Source: Panax quinquefolius
Taxonomy: Eukaryota > Streptophyta > Magnoliopsida > Apiales > Araliaceae
Length of the DNA: 64,000 nucleotides
Direction of reading: 5' to 3'
NCBI GenBank assembly: GCA_020205615.1
Contig: CM035153.1
Span: 93,028,792 to 93,092,791, forward strand
Part shown: piece by piece, positions 47,590 to 60,502 of the stretch
Layout: the number at the start of each line of letters is the position of its first letter
Numbering within the stretch: the stretch's first letter is position 1
Notes under the pieces: generated by a model
Seen by the model: only the letters and a program-made list of their open reading frames with translations
The model's database searches: none
Told to the model about the DNA's origin: nothing
Made by a program: the position numbers and the translations under genes

Positions 47590-50500
47590 TGTAGCATCCC
47601 CAGATCCCGGTCCTAATCACCAAGGATCTGGTATACTATTTCTATAACTATTATGGAAGATATAAACATAAATTGTTTATACATTAAACTTTACACAATT
47701 TTCCCCAAGGTCGAGAACCTTCACATAATACCTGAATCAATATCCTATCTAATATACAATGTTATTATCATACAATACTATTACAAATTTAGTTGCACAT
47801 ATAATCCCAAGTTGTACTTGTCTTTGACCTTTCCTTTATCCGTTGTATGCATTCTAATCTGCAATGTTTATCATGATATAGCAAGGGTGAGCAACAAATT
47901 TGCCCATCAAGTTTAAGTTTAATAAATAAGGACATATCATGATGGAAAGAATTGAATAATAAGCTGGCTAAAATTTCACAATATAATTATGAACTAGCAT
48001 GAACAAATTTCCATAGCTGAACGAGCATTGAACATGAACAACTATATCTGAACCGAATGGTAATGAAGTGATCAACCTTTCATACCTAATGAACACATGC
48101 AATATGTAAATAGTACGATTCAATAGTTCATAGACATAGTAATCAACAATGATTATCCATGAGCATATTTTAATGAACAACTCGAGGTCGACTTAGAGAA
48201 AACTTGTACAATAATTGAATAAGGGAACTTGCCTGCTCGGTTGATTACTAATATGCATTCAATTTAGCTTTGTCTAAAAACCTAATATAGATAATACCGA
48301 TCTCCAAATATTAAAATAATATCATCACAGTAGCTATTGCTAATTACAGATATAAAATAACCTAATCACGTAAGCATGTATCCCTATCAGTCTATAAAAC
48401 ACTTAAAACTCGGCATCAAGTCAAACTATTTCAGTCTGAGTTGAGTTTGGTACAATTTCGACATCCCGACGGTCTAGTCGGATAATTATCGAGCCTAATT
48501 TCACTAAGACTCAGACTAAACTACCACACAATTATCTTAGATAATTTATTATTCGTCAAAATAATGTTTAAAGGCTCATAATAATCTTCAAGTAATTATT
48601 ATCATTTATCATAATTTTTCAATCATTAATATCATATTTATATTATTTAATTACCACTTAATTCCATTATCATTAATATTTATTTAATACCAAATATTAA
48701 TAAAAATCATAACATAATATTATAATATCTTAAAGTATTTTTAATACTTTATTATTGCCTTTAAATGATTTTAAAATAATTAAAACTATATTTAATTAAT
48801 TGTCATTAATATTAAATATTAATGTTTTTCATGACCAAAATATCAAAAGTTATATTTTATAACTTAAATTTTTTATAACCATTAAATTATTTTTATATAA
48901 TTTTTAAATCATTAATTCTATTTTTTTCATAATTTATTTAATACATTTATTAAATAAATTAAGTACCATTAATATTAATTTATTAATGAAATTCATCACA
49001 AAATATTAAAAGTCAATAAAATAACTTAAAATATTTTTTATACCATAATATAATTTTTAAATGATTTTTTAAGTATTAAAATCATTTTAAATAATTTATT
49101 TAATATTATAATTAAATAAATTAAATACCATTAATATTCCAAATATATTAAATATTAATGAAATATATTCAAAATTATTAAAAAAAAATATTTTTAGGCT
49201 TTAAAATAATTTTTAAGAATTTAATATGAATTTTTAATAATTAATAACTATTTTTCTCTAATTATTTTATAAAAATAATTAATTTATATAAAAAGTGTCA
49301 CTAAAGGGCCCTATAGCGACAAACTGTCGCTATAGGTGTTCTTGAGCCTTCATGTCAGTTAATAAGGTATCAACTTTGACCAGTACAAATTCTATGTTCT
49401 TGATGATATCTGGGCTTGCAAAAGTGTTAATTTTGTAGTACTAATGTAGTACTACAACCCTAAACAAGTTCCATAGCCGTCCAACATCACAACAGAGAGC
49501 TATAAGCTCTCAAAATCATTGTCAGGCACTGTTCTTCAATTTTCGGGTTTTCCAGAAATGAAGAACAGTCTCAGGTACCTACTTTGAGCCTTTAAATCCT
49601 TGATGTCCAAGCTTGCTTAATATGTTATAAAGGTTCATACATGTAGTAAAGATGTCAGAGAACATTTATATAACACCAGATCATCCTAACAACTTCACAT
49701 GAACAAGATCTGGCATGGTCAAACCATGTCAGAAACCTTGTTCTTAAGCTTTCTGGGTTTTCCAGAAATCTATCAAAATAGATGGTCAACCCTACTTTGA
49801 CCTTAATTATCTTGAATCCTATACATGATCTAAGTGTTCTAATGGCTTTAATGTGTAGCCTACATGTCAGTCTACAAATCTAATACAACAACATGGCCAA
49901 ACTCCTTACCAGTAGCAAGATCAAAGGCTTGAAAAACGTTGTAAGACCAAATCTGGGTTTCTGAGTTTTCAAGAAACAGTTTGGTCATGGTCGGTCAACT
50001 TACTTTAACCATCAATAACTTCCAATCTATACATGATCTGACCCTGATTTCAGTTAAAAATCATAGTCCACATGGCATAGAACAAATATATAACATCAAA
50101 CTAACATAACACTTAACATGGACAGATCTAAAGGCCCTAACATTAGACTGCCAGGCCTTATTTTTAGGGTTCTTGATCAGTTTGAAAACTTGATTTTCTA
50201 ACATCTAGATGTTATGGATCTATGATGTAACATCATAGATCACTGAATAACATCCTTATACATAACTTTAAACAATAAACAACAACAAATAACATGGTTC
50301 ACATAGATTTTTATAAAGCTAGGGTTTATACCTTTATGCTTTGATTCCTTTGATTCTGATCCTTGAATCTTATATTGGAAAGTTAAGAGACTATCATGGC
50401 TTTGTTTATCACTCTCTCCCACTATCCATTTTGAAATATAGAGAGAGAATAGGCTTGGACAAGTTTGTTAAGTAAAGTAAGTTTTTCTTACTTTTTATCA

Positions 50501-51407
50501 TTTGATTTTTAATTCAATAAATATGGCTGATATAAGGTGGCAAGATTGCTGAGATTTTTAGCACGTGGGTAACCTTTAGTTGGTCAACAACTCAAAATAT
50601 GGCAAGATTCTTACTCCAACAAATTATGAATTGCAAAAAAGGTATTATGGTCATTTGGTTACCAATTTTAATTACATAATTGCAACTTGAGCAATCCTTA
50701 GGGTTTTAAAAATTCTTTTTAGCATTTTCTAATTACGTTTTAAAAATAGAAAATAAAGATTTCTAAATTATAATTAGGATTTCCTAATTATCTTAAAATT
50801 TTCTAATCACATTACATCTTGTTAATTAGGATTAATGTTTCCTAATTATCATAAAAATTGTTAAATTAGCAATTAGGCTTTTTATAATTGTACATTATGG
50901 TTTCTAACTAACCAATTAGGGTTTCTAATTTATGAATTAGGGTTTTCTAACAATTTGTTAGGTTTTACCATAATTAAGTATATAATCATAAACACTTAAG
51001 CCTTTGAGTTCCCTAAATAGGGCTTTAAAATTCTGAATTAGGGTTTTGGATTTCTGGAACACAAATTAGGGTTTTCGAGCGTATCGTTAGGGTTTCTAAC
51101 AGTTCATTAAAGTTTTCTAACTATAACTTGATGTTCTTAATATATGGTTAGGGTTTGTCACTGATATAATTTATCTGGTAAACCCTTGACCCTTAACCAC
51201 ATACTGTAAACATATATGATCGTACACACAAAGCATATACACTTATACACTTAACACTGTAAGCCTTCACCAAAAAATTTTAAATTCAGAAAATTCCTTC
51301 TAAAAAATGTCAAATCCATACACATATTTTCTATCTAGATATATTATTTAACATTTATTCAATCTTTTAAGATTTTAATAAATTGTCCAAATTCTCGGGT
51401 CGTCACA
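47590..51407 (-). repeat. Minus-strand solo LTR, 3.8 kb
   Basis: Plus-strand borders are TGTAGCATCCCC and GGGTCGTCACA; on the minus strand this is TGTGACGACCCG...GGGGATGCTACA, like the other long LTRs. Flanking 5-mers are GATTA and GATCC, an imperfect duplication. Both flanks are Tat pol on the plus strand. The interior is AT-rich (48540-49300), holds a perfect hairpin at 49310-49336, and no coding signal. Confidence 0.75.
49310..49336. other. Perfect 12-bp hairpin
   Basis: CCTATAGCGACA and TGTCGCTATAGG with a 3-base loop. Similar hairpin at 63253-63281 in the plus-strand LTR family. Confidence 0.9.
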
Positions 51408-52436
51408 GATCCCTTGCATGGACAAAGCTGAAGGGAGTGTCCCAAAGGAGGATGCCGACCTTGATGAGAATGAAGTCTTAGTCATCATCAAGGAGGAGAT
51501 GGACAACGGTAACCCCTTTATCCTCCCAGTCAATATGGACTTGACTCTAGACAATTGGAGCAGCACTCCGTGCATTAATCGAAAGGGGTAAAAGGGTAGA
51601 GAGTTTGTCTGCCCTAAAGGGGGTTTTTATGTCCTGCTTATTTTTGTTGCACAACGCTAGCATTTAATTTTGTCATGCTTTTGCTAATGCTTTGTATGAT
51701 TAAATAGTTTCATATATTAAGTGAAAGCATTTTGTTTTTAGGACTCTAGAGCTAGAGATCTGTTTGGCCTTTCTGATGAGATGCTAAATTTTCATAGTGA
51801 CTACGACTTTTATATAGAAATGGATTTTGACTTAATGGGTATTGATTAAGAGGAGATAGATGACTATGAAGTTCCGTAGGAGATCAAAGAATGGATCGAA
51901 GATGAACCCAAACAAAACCTTGATCAAACCACCACTGTCAATATCAGAACCTCAAAAAAATCGTAAAGAAATCGAAATAGGCATATACCTTACCCCAAAC
52001 CAAATAAAAGACCTAATTGCTCTAATAACTCAGTTCCAGGATGTGTTTGCATGGTCACATGAGGACATGATTGGTTTGTCTAATGATATTGTCATCCAGT
52101 CAAGCAGAAGCTTAGGCAACTAAATCCTGAGTGGAGTCTAAAAGTAAAAGAAGAAATTGTTAAACAATTCAAAGCAAACATCATCATTGTATCAACCTAC
52201 CCTGAGTGGTTGTTGCATATAGTTCATGTGCCCAAGCCCAGATGAAAGGTACGAGTATGCTTGGATTACCGGGATTTGAACAAAGCTTTTCTCAAGGACA
52301 ACTTTCCAGTACCTATTATCCACATACTAATAGACAACACGGCGCAGTAAGGCATGTATTCTTTTATTAAGTTCTTCGTCGGGTATCATCGGATCACGAT
52401 TGCTGAAGATGACAGGGAGAAAATAGCCTTCATTAC
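51408..52436 (+). pseudogene. Tat/Ogre-like reverse transcriptase, 5' part
   Basis: After a linker rich in acidic residues (ADLDENEVLVIIKEEMDNG near 51450), the RT start is seen as LTPNQIKDLIALITQFQDVF and SHEDMIGLS (about 51990-52080). Then YPEWLLHIVHVPKPR, a stop, VRVCLDYRDLNKAF (about 52252) and KDNFPVPIIH follow across frames, ending with a FVGYHRITIAEDDREKIAF segment (to 52430). This wording fits the Tat lineage. The LTR starting at 52437 cuts the gene before the catalytic DD box. Several stops precede that point. Confidence 0.82.
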
Positions 52437-52753
52437 TATAAAAACCCAAAACCCTAATAAGACTCGAATATGTAAATTCAGTTATATTAATAAAATATCT
52501 CCGTTTTGAAAGTGTTGTGTTAATATATACTCTGTTTAATAAATTTAGTCAAAAAAAATTTTGCCCAAAAATTGACGTGCTTGACACCAAATGCTTAAAA
52601 ATTTTCTTCCAAAAATGAACTTTTTGGTATATTTGTTTTGACAAGCTGCTTTGCCGTGCTTACACTGACAAAACGCTTTGGCGTGCTTGTTAGGATTTGT
52701 GTAAAATCTAGGTTAGGAACCCTAGATTACAAACCCTAACCTTAGATTACAAA

Positions 52754-55700
52754 TGTAAAAACCCAAAACCATAATAAGACTCGTAAGTGTAAAATCCCAT
52801 TATATAAATAAAATTTCCCTGTTCTGAATGTGTTATGTGTTAATATATAATTGGTTTTACAAATTTAACTAAATAAATTTTTGCCCGAAAAACGTCGTGC
52901 TAGACACCTCGTGCTTAAATTTTTTTTCATATTCGGACTTTTCTGTAAAATTATTTCGACAAGTTGCTTTGTCGTGCTTACACTGACAAAACGTTTTGTC
53001 GTGCTTGTTAGGATTAGTTAGAATTTAGGTTAATAAACCTATATTAACAAACCCTAACCCTAATTTATAAATTAAACCCTAATTAGCTAATTAAACCTTA
53101 ATTAGATTATCTTAACACCTAATCATGGTTAGTAAACTTCAATTAGGTACTAATTAACATTACTTAACATTCCTAATCATTAGAAACAAAACCCTAATCA
53201 AGATTAGTGAAGATTAAAGCCTAATTAAGCTACTAAACAAACCTAACTAGCTCACAAGTAGGATAGGAGTCACCATTGCAAGTTCCAAGGTAGCACATGA
53301 CATGCTTGTAACTCCGAAGCATCACCATAGTCATTAGATCAGATCATTGTAGAGGCAAGTTGCTCAAAAATGACCAAAAAGCCAAGTTAAAGAATTCTAT
53401 AAATAGGAACCTTAGGGCTAAGCAAACTCACGAAATTCCTAAGCCTAGATACACTTATAAACCTACCAAATCAAGCTTGGGTGATAGCGTGACATAACAT
53501 CGAAGCTAGAATCAAAATTTGCTCAACAAAAGGTACAAACCCTAGTTGATAATTAGCTCTTTGATCCTATGTTAGATTTGTTGTTTAGATGTTTAGAATT
53601 ATGTATTAGTATGTTAGAAAGTATGTTAGATTGGTAGAACACGTTTTCATAACATCTAGATGCCTTAATTAACTATTTTAAGAAATCTGGAAATTTTGAA
53701 AACTAAGTCTGACAGTCGAATGTCAGAGCCTATAGATTCATATGTGTTTATGTTTTGGTCTGGTAATTGTTTGGTATTTGTAGCTTGTTAGAAGGTCTTT
53801 AATCTGGAAAAGAAAACAGGTTCATTTGAACCATAGATTTCAAGTTATAAGCAGTCAAAGTGGGTTGATCGTTCACGGATTGCAGTTTTCTGGGTTACCC
53901 AGAAAGCTCAAGAACAGTTGAACCGGCTACTTTGACCAATCTATTTAACATCTTCTGTTTGTTATTTTTGTAAGTTTTTGCTATAGATCAATACTCTGTT
54001 ATATGTACTACATATCTATGATCTTTAATTGAATAAATAACGTATAGGTTTACTAGAATTAATGGTCAAAATCCATTGAGCGAGCATGACCAAGTTTTCT
54101 GGGTTTTCCAGAAAACTGAAGAACATGAAGATCAGCGTCTGGCTGTATTTTGACCAACATAATTAGAGACCTTATAGTTAGGCTTGATTCATGTTAATGT
54201 TATATATATGTACCCTGACATATATATACAACATGTTACAACGAATATTACACACACCAAATACACAGAATCGAAGATATATAAGCCATAAAACTGATTG
54301 TAATGACCGTGACTTACATCTTGGGTTACCTGAAACTCAAGAACGACTTCGATAGTTAGTTTGAGCCTCTATAACTTCTTGTTATGTGTACGTTAAAGTT
54401 TAAATTTTTTTTCATGTTACTTTGAGCCTCTACTACTGTATGAATACTACAAACATCAACTCTTAAACAAACCAAAACTCATTAACAGTAGCCTTATAAT
54501 TAATGGTCAAACCAAATCACTTACCTTACCATGACCAAATCTGTTGCTTGAAACTCAAGAACACCTATATGACACTTTACATCACTTTGAAGGGCTTTAG
54601 CGACAGATGTAAATTATTTTTCAAAAAATAAATTATAAAATTAGAAATAATTAATAAATAAATATAAAAAGCAGTTTTTTAAAAATGATATTAACATATT
54701 ATAAATAAATTCTAATATTTTTACATAAATTTAATAATTATTTTATATTATTTTGATATTATTAAATAATTAACTTATTAATAAAGAAATTAGAATAATT
54801 ATTTTAAATGCTAAATAATTATGGAAAAATATTATTAATGATATAAAAATTATAATAAATGAATATAAATTATTTAAAAATTATAATCAATTTTTTGTAA
54901 AATTTTAAGTAAATATTAATTACTAATAAATAGAAATAAATGATTTAAAAATCAAAATAAATGTTTTAAATACTTTAAAATTTCTAAAAGATATTTAAAT
55001 TATAATTAAATTTTATAAATAAAATTTAGTCCATTTATCAAAGGTATTAAACACCAAACCCTATTAAATCTAACCGTTATTATATAAGTGTTATAATTGA
55101 GTATTGTTATCAATACTAACGTGTTAGATTTATATATATGAACATCGTAGGTATTTATTAACGTTTAAATAGCATAATTTGACTGATCTACACTCAGGCA
55201 AGTCTCTATCCATAAGTCTCTTATAAAGCAAATTTCTTAAACCCTGTTTATTTATTGATCAAGATTTTTATCCTGATAAGCTGTTGATATAATACACTAC
55301 ACCTACAATTGAATTACCTTCTTATTGTAAAGTTATTGCTATAGCTTCAGCATAACTAAGAAATGAATTGTTTATTCATATGATAATGTTTATTAAGCAT
55401 AAACTGTTGTGTCAAACCAAATTGGTTTGGTAAGGCATCTTATACTGAAGTTGGGTATCCCGTAAGGGGTGGAAATTTGGTCAAATCATATATTGACAGT
55501 AATTTTAGTGTATGTTAAGCACTGTAGGATGATATGCATACTCCTAAGATTTTGAATAGGATGATCCCCTATCTCATATCTGTACAAAATTTCTAAGTCT
55601 GTGTGACTGACAGAAATAAAGAAAATTCTAGAAATGGTTGAAATTAGAAATCCAGAAATGGTACAACTATCAGTCGAAATTTGAACTGTTATATTTATTC

Positions 55701-56440
55701 AAATCCTATATTATTATAAATACAAAACTTGTTGAGCATGTCATAGCTCACCCTTGTAAATTATTCCCTTTGCAGTTTTAGATGGTAATCCTGGAACTTC
55801 TGGAGTAGATAAAGGGAAGTGTTCCTACATAGATTAGATTTTATTCTTGTTTATTTGAATTCCTTGTAATAAAAACTCGTTATGAGAATCACGTAATCGA
55901 ATCTTAATATTATGATATATATATATATATATATAACATCTTTATTTCCTCAACCGAATTTTCTTACATACATAGATGTAAAATTAGACTTCATCAAATC
56001 TAGTTGAGATCCTTGGGAACTATTTATCTGAGTGAGGGTATTAATAGCATGGACTGTTCATGTTATTATTGATACTCCGGATTCTGAGTGAGGGTATAAA
56101 TTCGTTTGGCTTAAAATATACATCTAGGTGAGGGTATTAGTAATATGGACTGTTCATGTTATTGATGATACTCTAAATTTCAAATAGATAGACTCTAGTC
56201 ATAGATACAGTTCATATATCCAAGTGAGGGTATCCAAACATAGAAAAAGTTCTTTGAGAATTGACATCACATTATGAGATCTTGTGAATTTTGGATCTAT
56301 GGAATTATATCTCGCTAGTCCTCTATTTAATGTAATCTTATAATCGAGATACCATGGGTGTATAGATTTAAAAGCATTATGTTGATTTTCTGTAAATACC
56401 ATATCAGATACCGTGGGAGTATAGATATGGGGGCGTTACA
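52754..56440 (+). repeat. Solo LTR (inner copy) with ACAAA duplication
   Basis: TGTAAAAACCC start, ATATGGGGGCGTTACA end, 3687 bases, flanked on both sides by ACAAA (52749-52753 and 56441-56445). It lies inside a copy of its own family, and no internal region is present. TATAAATA at 53398-53405; a ~95-bp repeat with GTGAGGGTATTA at 56030-56235. It holds the unoccupied counterpart of the CACTA insertion site at 53371-53373. Confidence 0.92.
56030..56235. repeat. GTGAGGGTAT tandem repeat
   Basis: Units share GTGAGGGTATTA, ATATGGACTGTTCATGTTAT or close variants, and GATACTC. Confidence 0.8.
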
Positions 56441-56753
56441 ACAAACCCTAACCTTAACCCTAATTAGCTAAACTAAACCCTAATTAGGTTATCCTAACAC
56501 CTAACATGATTACTAAACTTCAATTATGTACTAATAAACATCATTAAGAAACCCTAATCATGAAAAACAAAACCCTAATCAAGATTAGTGAGGATTAGGG
56601 CATAATTAAGCTACTAATCTACCCTAACTAGCTCACAAGTAGGTTAGGAGTCACCAAACCAAGTCCCAAGGGTTCACATGGTCTGGCAACCTTCCCCAAG
56701 CAGCACAAGTAACTTAGCATCATATATTTAAATACGCAAGTAGGTAAAAATGA

Positions 56754-56960
56754 CACCAGTACAAAACCATAAAAGGACAACACTTAAAAGATGATGCTTT
56801 TATAAAAAACGTTGTGATATTTTTTTTACAATATTTTTTAACAAAACATTGTAAATACATATGAAAAGACATTATGTATTTATAAGGACAATTTTTTGGT
56901 TTTAAATAGATAACATTTTTTTTAAAAAAACGTTATCTATGTAAAAAACACGTAGCAAAA
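56754..56960. repeat. Left CACTA end and subterminal region
   Basis: Terminal repeat at 56754-56767, then AAACGTTGTGAT, AAACATTGTAAA and AAACGTTATCTATG words in varied orientation, typical of transposase-binding subterminal repeats. Confidence 0.75.
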
Positions 56961-57000
56961 AAAATGCGAAAGTTAATTTGAAATTAAAATAAAATGGGAG

Positions 57001-57207
57001 AATAGAATTCAGTCTCTTGTAGCCCAAAACCCTAGCCTCTCTTCTCTCTCACTCCCTACCTCCACAACCATCAGAAATGGTCGTCGTCCCTGCTTGCCCC
57101 CCGGTTTCGATTAAAATCCTTGAATCCAATATGGCCACCGACGGCCCCGCCGCCACCAATTCCCTCCCTTTACCGGATGTCATGAAGGCCCCAATCCGTC
57201 CCGATCT
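57001..57207 (+). pseudogene. RPL4: 5' UTR and first codons of ribosomal protein L4 gene
   Basis: The ATG at 57077 opens a frame with VSIKILESNMATDG and LPLPDVMKAPIRPD, close to the N-terminus of cytosolic 60S protein L4 (eL4) of plants. Upstream, AAACCCTA (57027-57034, a telo-box) and a pyrimidine-rich CTCTCTTCTCTCTC tract are usual in plant ribosomal protein promoters and leaders. Homology ends after the aspartate near 57207; the frame then runs on without L4 likeness to a stop at 57263-57265. This point may be the first exon border with a decayed donor, or the capture breakpoint. Only about 44 of roughly 400 residues are present, so no ribosomal function is possible. It lies at the 5' side of the cargo and could supply a promoter. 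Confidence 0.75.
57027..57034 (+). promoter_or_regulatory. Telo-box of captured ribosomal-protein leader
   Basis: AAACCCTA followed by a CT-rich tract, 43 bases before the ATG. Confidence 0.6.
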
Positions 57208-57365
57208 CGGAAGAGACAGAAATGTGAACGATGTCCTCTCATATATTCTACAATCACTGGCATAGCAACTTTAAATAACTCTCACATCGGATAAATTCGA
57301 CTCCAATATTTCTTTTCCTTTTCTTACCTCTTTTTGTTTGTTGTATTTTGTCCAACATTCGATAG

Positions 57366-58651
<1,286 letters not shown>

Positions 58652-58806
58652 TGATCTCAAAAAACACTTAACTATCTGTTATGCTTGATAAGGTTCATAA
58701 CTGCCTTGCGATTATTTTTTTTGGATGAGTTCGCTGCTTTCCTTTCATTTTTTTCTCTGTAAAATTCCAAAATTGTTATTGCTAATATCATTCTGCGGCA
58801 TGACAG

Positions 58807-58918
58807 AGGTCATTGTCTAATGGGAAATTAACCAGAAGACTGGGGGAACATCAGCTGGAAATCCAAGTCCAGCTTCACTAAAACGAGGTTCCGAAAAGAG
58901 AAAGGTCTCTACCACCAT
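58807..58918 (+). pseudogene. Unassigned exon-like fragment
   Basis: Flanked by CATGACAG before and ACCATGGTATTC after, which look like acceptor and donor. One frame contains GNPSPASLKRGSEKRKVSTT. It is denser in G and C than the intron-like sequence around it. I do not recognise the family; it may be from yet another captured gene. Confidence 0.4.
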
Positions 58919-59189
58919 GGTATTCCTATTTTTTCATAGATTTGGATTATTTTAAAACTTTTCATAAATATCTTTTTATGGTAATATTTGTGGGAAGCTA
59001 AAGTTTGTAAGTGATATAATTATTTTTTTTTTCTTTAGCCAAACTGATGGCATGATGTGCTACACTTGATGCACTTCAACCTTATCAGTTTATATAAGTA
59101 TATTGGTACTATAATATACGATTGCTTGTGCATGAAGACATTAATATTGTTTGTGTTATTGTCATTTTGTAATATGAGTATACTTATTT

Positions 59190-59300
59190 TGCTTTCAATT
59201 ATTAATGGTGCACATTCAGCCATTACTTTAAAGATGAAGAATGTGTTCATTGAATGCACAGCCACTGATGACAAAGGCCAAAACTGTTCATATAGCTTTT
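59190..59300 (+). pseudogene. Phenylalanyl-tRNA synthetase beta subunit, exon 1 of 2
   Basis: The frame reads SIINGAHSAITLKMKNVFIE and CTATD, a stretch close to the B3/B4 region of eukaryotic cytosolic PheRS beta. After the aspartate, two bases appear lost; the shifted frame continues with TKAKTV, as the family does. The exon start is not exact. The enzyme charges tRNA-Phe; the fragment is non-functional. Confidence 0.82.
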
Positions 59301-59387
59301 AAGAAGTCTATTGCATTATATTGGTTATTCATATAGCCTTCACAAACTACTAGATAATGTTTGTATGTTTATCTTTGCTTCTACAAG

Positions 59388-59552
59388 TGACCATGTTTTA
59401 TGTGTACTGTGAACAAAAGTTTGAGGTGGAACTAGTTGAAGTTATTAACCCTGATGGAAAATCATGTGTGTATCCTGACCTATCACAATACCATATGGAG
59501 GTGCCACTATCATATATCAATGGCATAGTGGGAGTCTCATTGGAAGCTGATA
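59388..59552 (+). pseudogene. Phenylalanyl-tRNA synthetase beta subunit, exon 2 of 2
   Basis: Begins after acceptor CTACAAG and reads TMFYVYCEQKFEVELVEVIN, then PDLSQYHMEVPLSYING and VSLEADK, matching the region following the previous exon in PheRS beta. No GT donor is seen at the end (GATAAGCTTTT), so the border is either mutated or a capture breakpoint. The two exons keep their order and are separated by about 90 bases of intron-like sequence. Confidence 0.88.
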
Positions 59553-59689
59553 AGCTTTTTGCTTTTATCTGTTATCTATAAACCTTGGTGCTTCTTGATG
59601 CTTTACATATCCCTTTATATTATGTTTTATCATTTATTTTGTCATCGACTTTTACAATAATTGGGGAAATATATCACGAGGTCCTTATT

Positions 59690-59840
59690 TGGAGGGCTGT
59701 AGTCCTTCTAGTGTGTTCAAGAGCGAAGGCAAAATCATGTAGGTGGGGATGAGAACTTATCATTCTAATCCTGCTAAGTATGAGAACTTATAAGATATGG
59801 GAAGAGGAGATGATTCATACCTGAAGCCTCCACAGGCATA
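59690..59840 (+). pseudogene. Unassigned exon-like fragment
   Basis: Segments such as EGCSPSSVFKSEGKIM and YHSNPAKYENL can be read, with an end CCTCCACAGGCATATG. Composition resembles coding sequence and it precedes the CorA-like exons, so it may be an earlier exon of that gene. Not assigned. Confidence 0.35.
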
Positions 59841-60092
59841 TGTTATAATTTTGATTTTCTTTTTCTGTCTTCTTTTTACTTACTGCCTCTATCTCTGATC
59901 TAAAGAGAATGATATTCAGCTGATTATTACTAATAACATATGTTTCTCTTATGGCTTGGATGTGATCTCCGCACTGCAAAATAAATTATTTATTACAAAG
60001 CAAACAAAGAGAAGATGGAATAATTTTTAGATTTTAAAACTTCACACCATGGTTGATGATGGATATGCTTATTACCTTAATGTATCATACAG

Positions 60093-60281
60093 GTCCTTGT
60101 TAGGGTTGCTGGAGGTCTGTTGTTTGAGCTATTGGGACAATCAGCTAGTGATCCTTATGTTGATGAAGATGATATCCCAGTTATGCTTCGTTCTTGGCAA
60201 GCACAAAACTTCTTAATAACTGCAATGCACATGAAAGGATCTTCTTCAAGCATAAATGTGTTGGGCATCACAGAAGTTCAG
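60093..60281 (+). pseudogene. CorA-like Mg-transporter family protein, exon 1 of 2 (probable)
   Basis: A 189-base exon with acceptor ATACAG and donor CAG|GTTTGT, open in one frame: GGLLFELLGQSASDPYVDED, IPVMLRSWQAQNFLITAMHM and INVLGITEVQ. I recognise this as resembling a plant family annotated as CorA-like magnesium transporter proteins, soluble part. No membrane segment is included. Family assignment is from memory and moderate; the exon nature is well supported. Confidence 0.65.
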
Positions 60282-60410
60282 GTTTGTTCGTACCTGAATA
60301 GAATTCTTTCTACTGTGTCAATTCTAGTGATAAGTTAGTTAATTATTCAAGAATGATTAAGTTTTTGCTTATGCTTGATTCCCAATTATTGGTTTTCTTA
60401 TATGATATTG

Positions 60411-60502
60411 GAACTTCTTTTGGCTGGTGGTAATAATGTAACAAGAACAGCAAATGGAGTTATTGCACAACTAGCTTCCCGTCTTGCTCGATGGGATAAT
60501 AG
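60411..60502 (+). pseudogene. CorA-like family protein, exon 2 of 2 (probable)
   Basis: ELLLAGGNNVTRTANGVIAQ and LASRLARWDNR continue directly from the previous exon. The donor AG|GTGAAC is present. The expected AG acceptor before GAACTT is replaced by TTG, so splicing into this exon is probably impaired. Confidence 0.65.
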
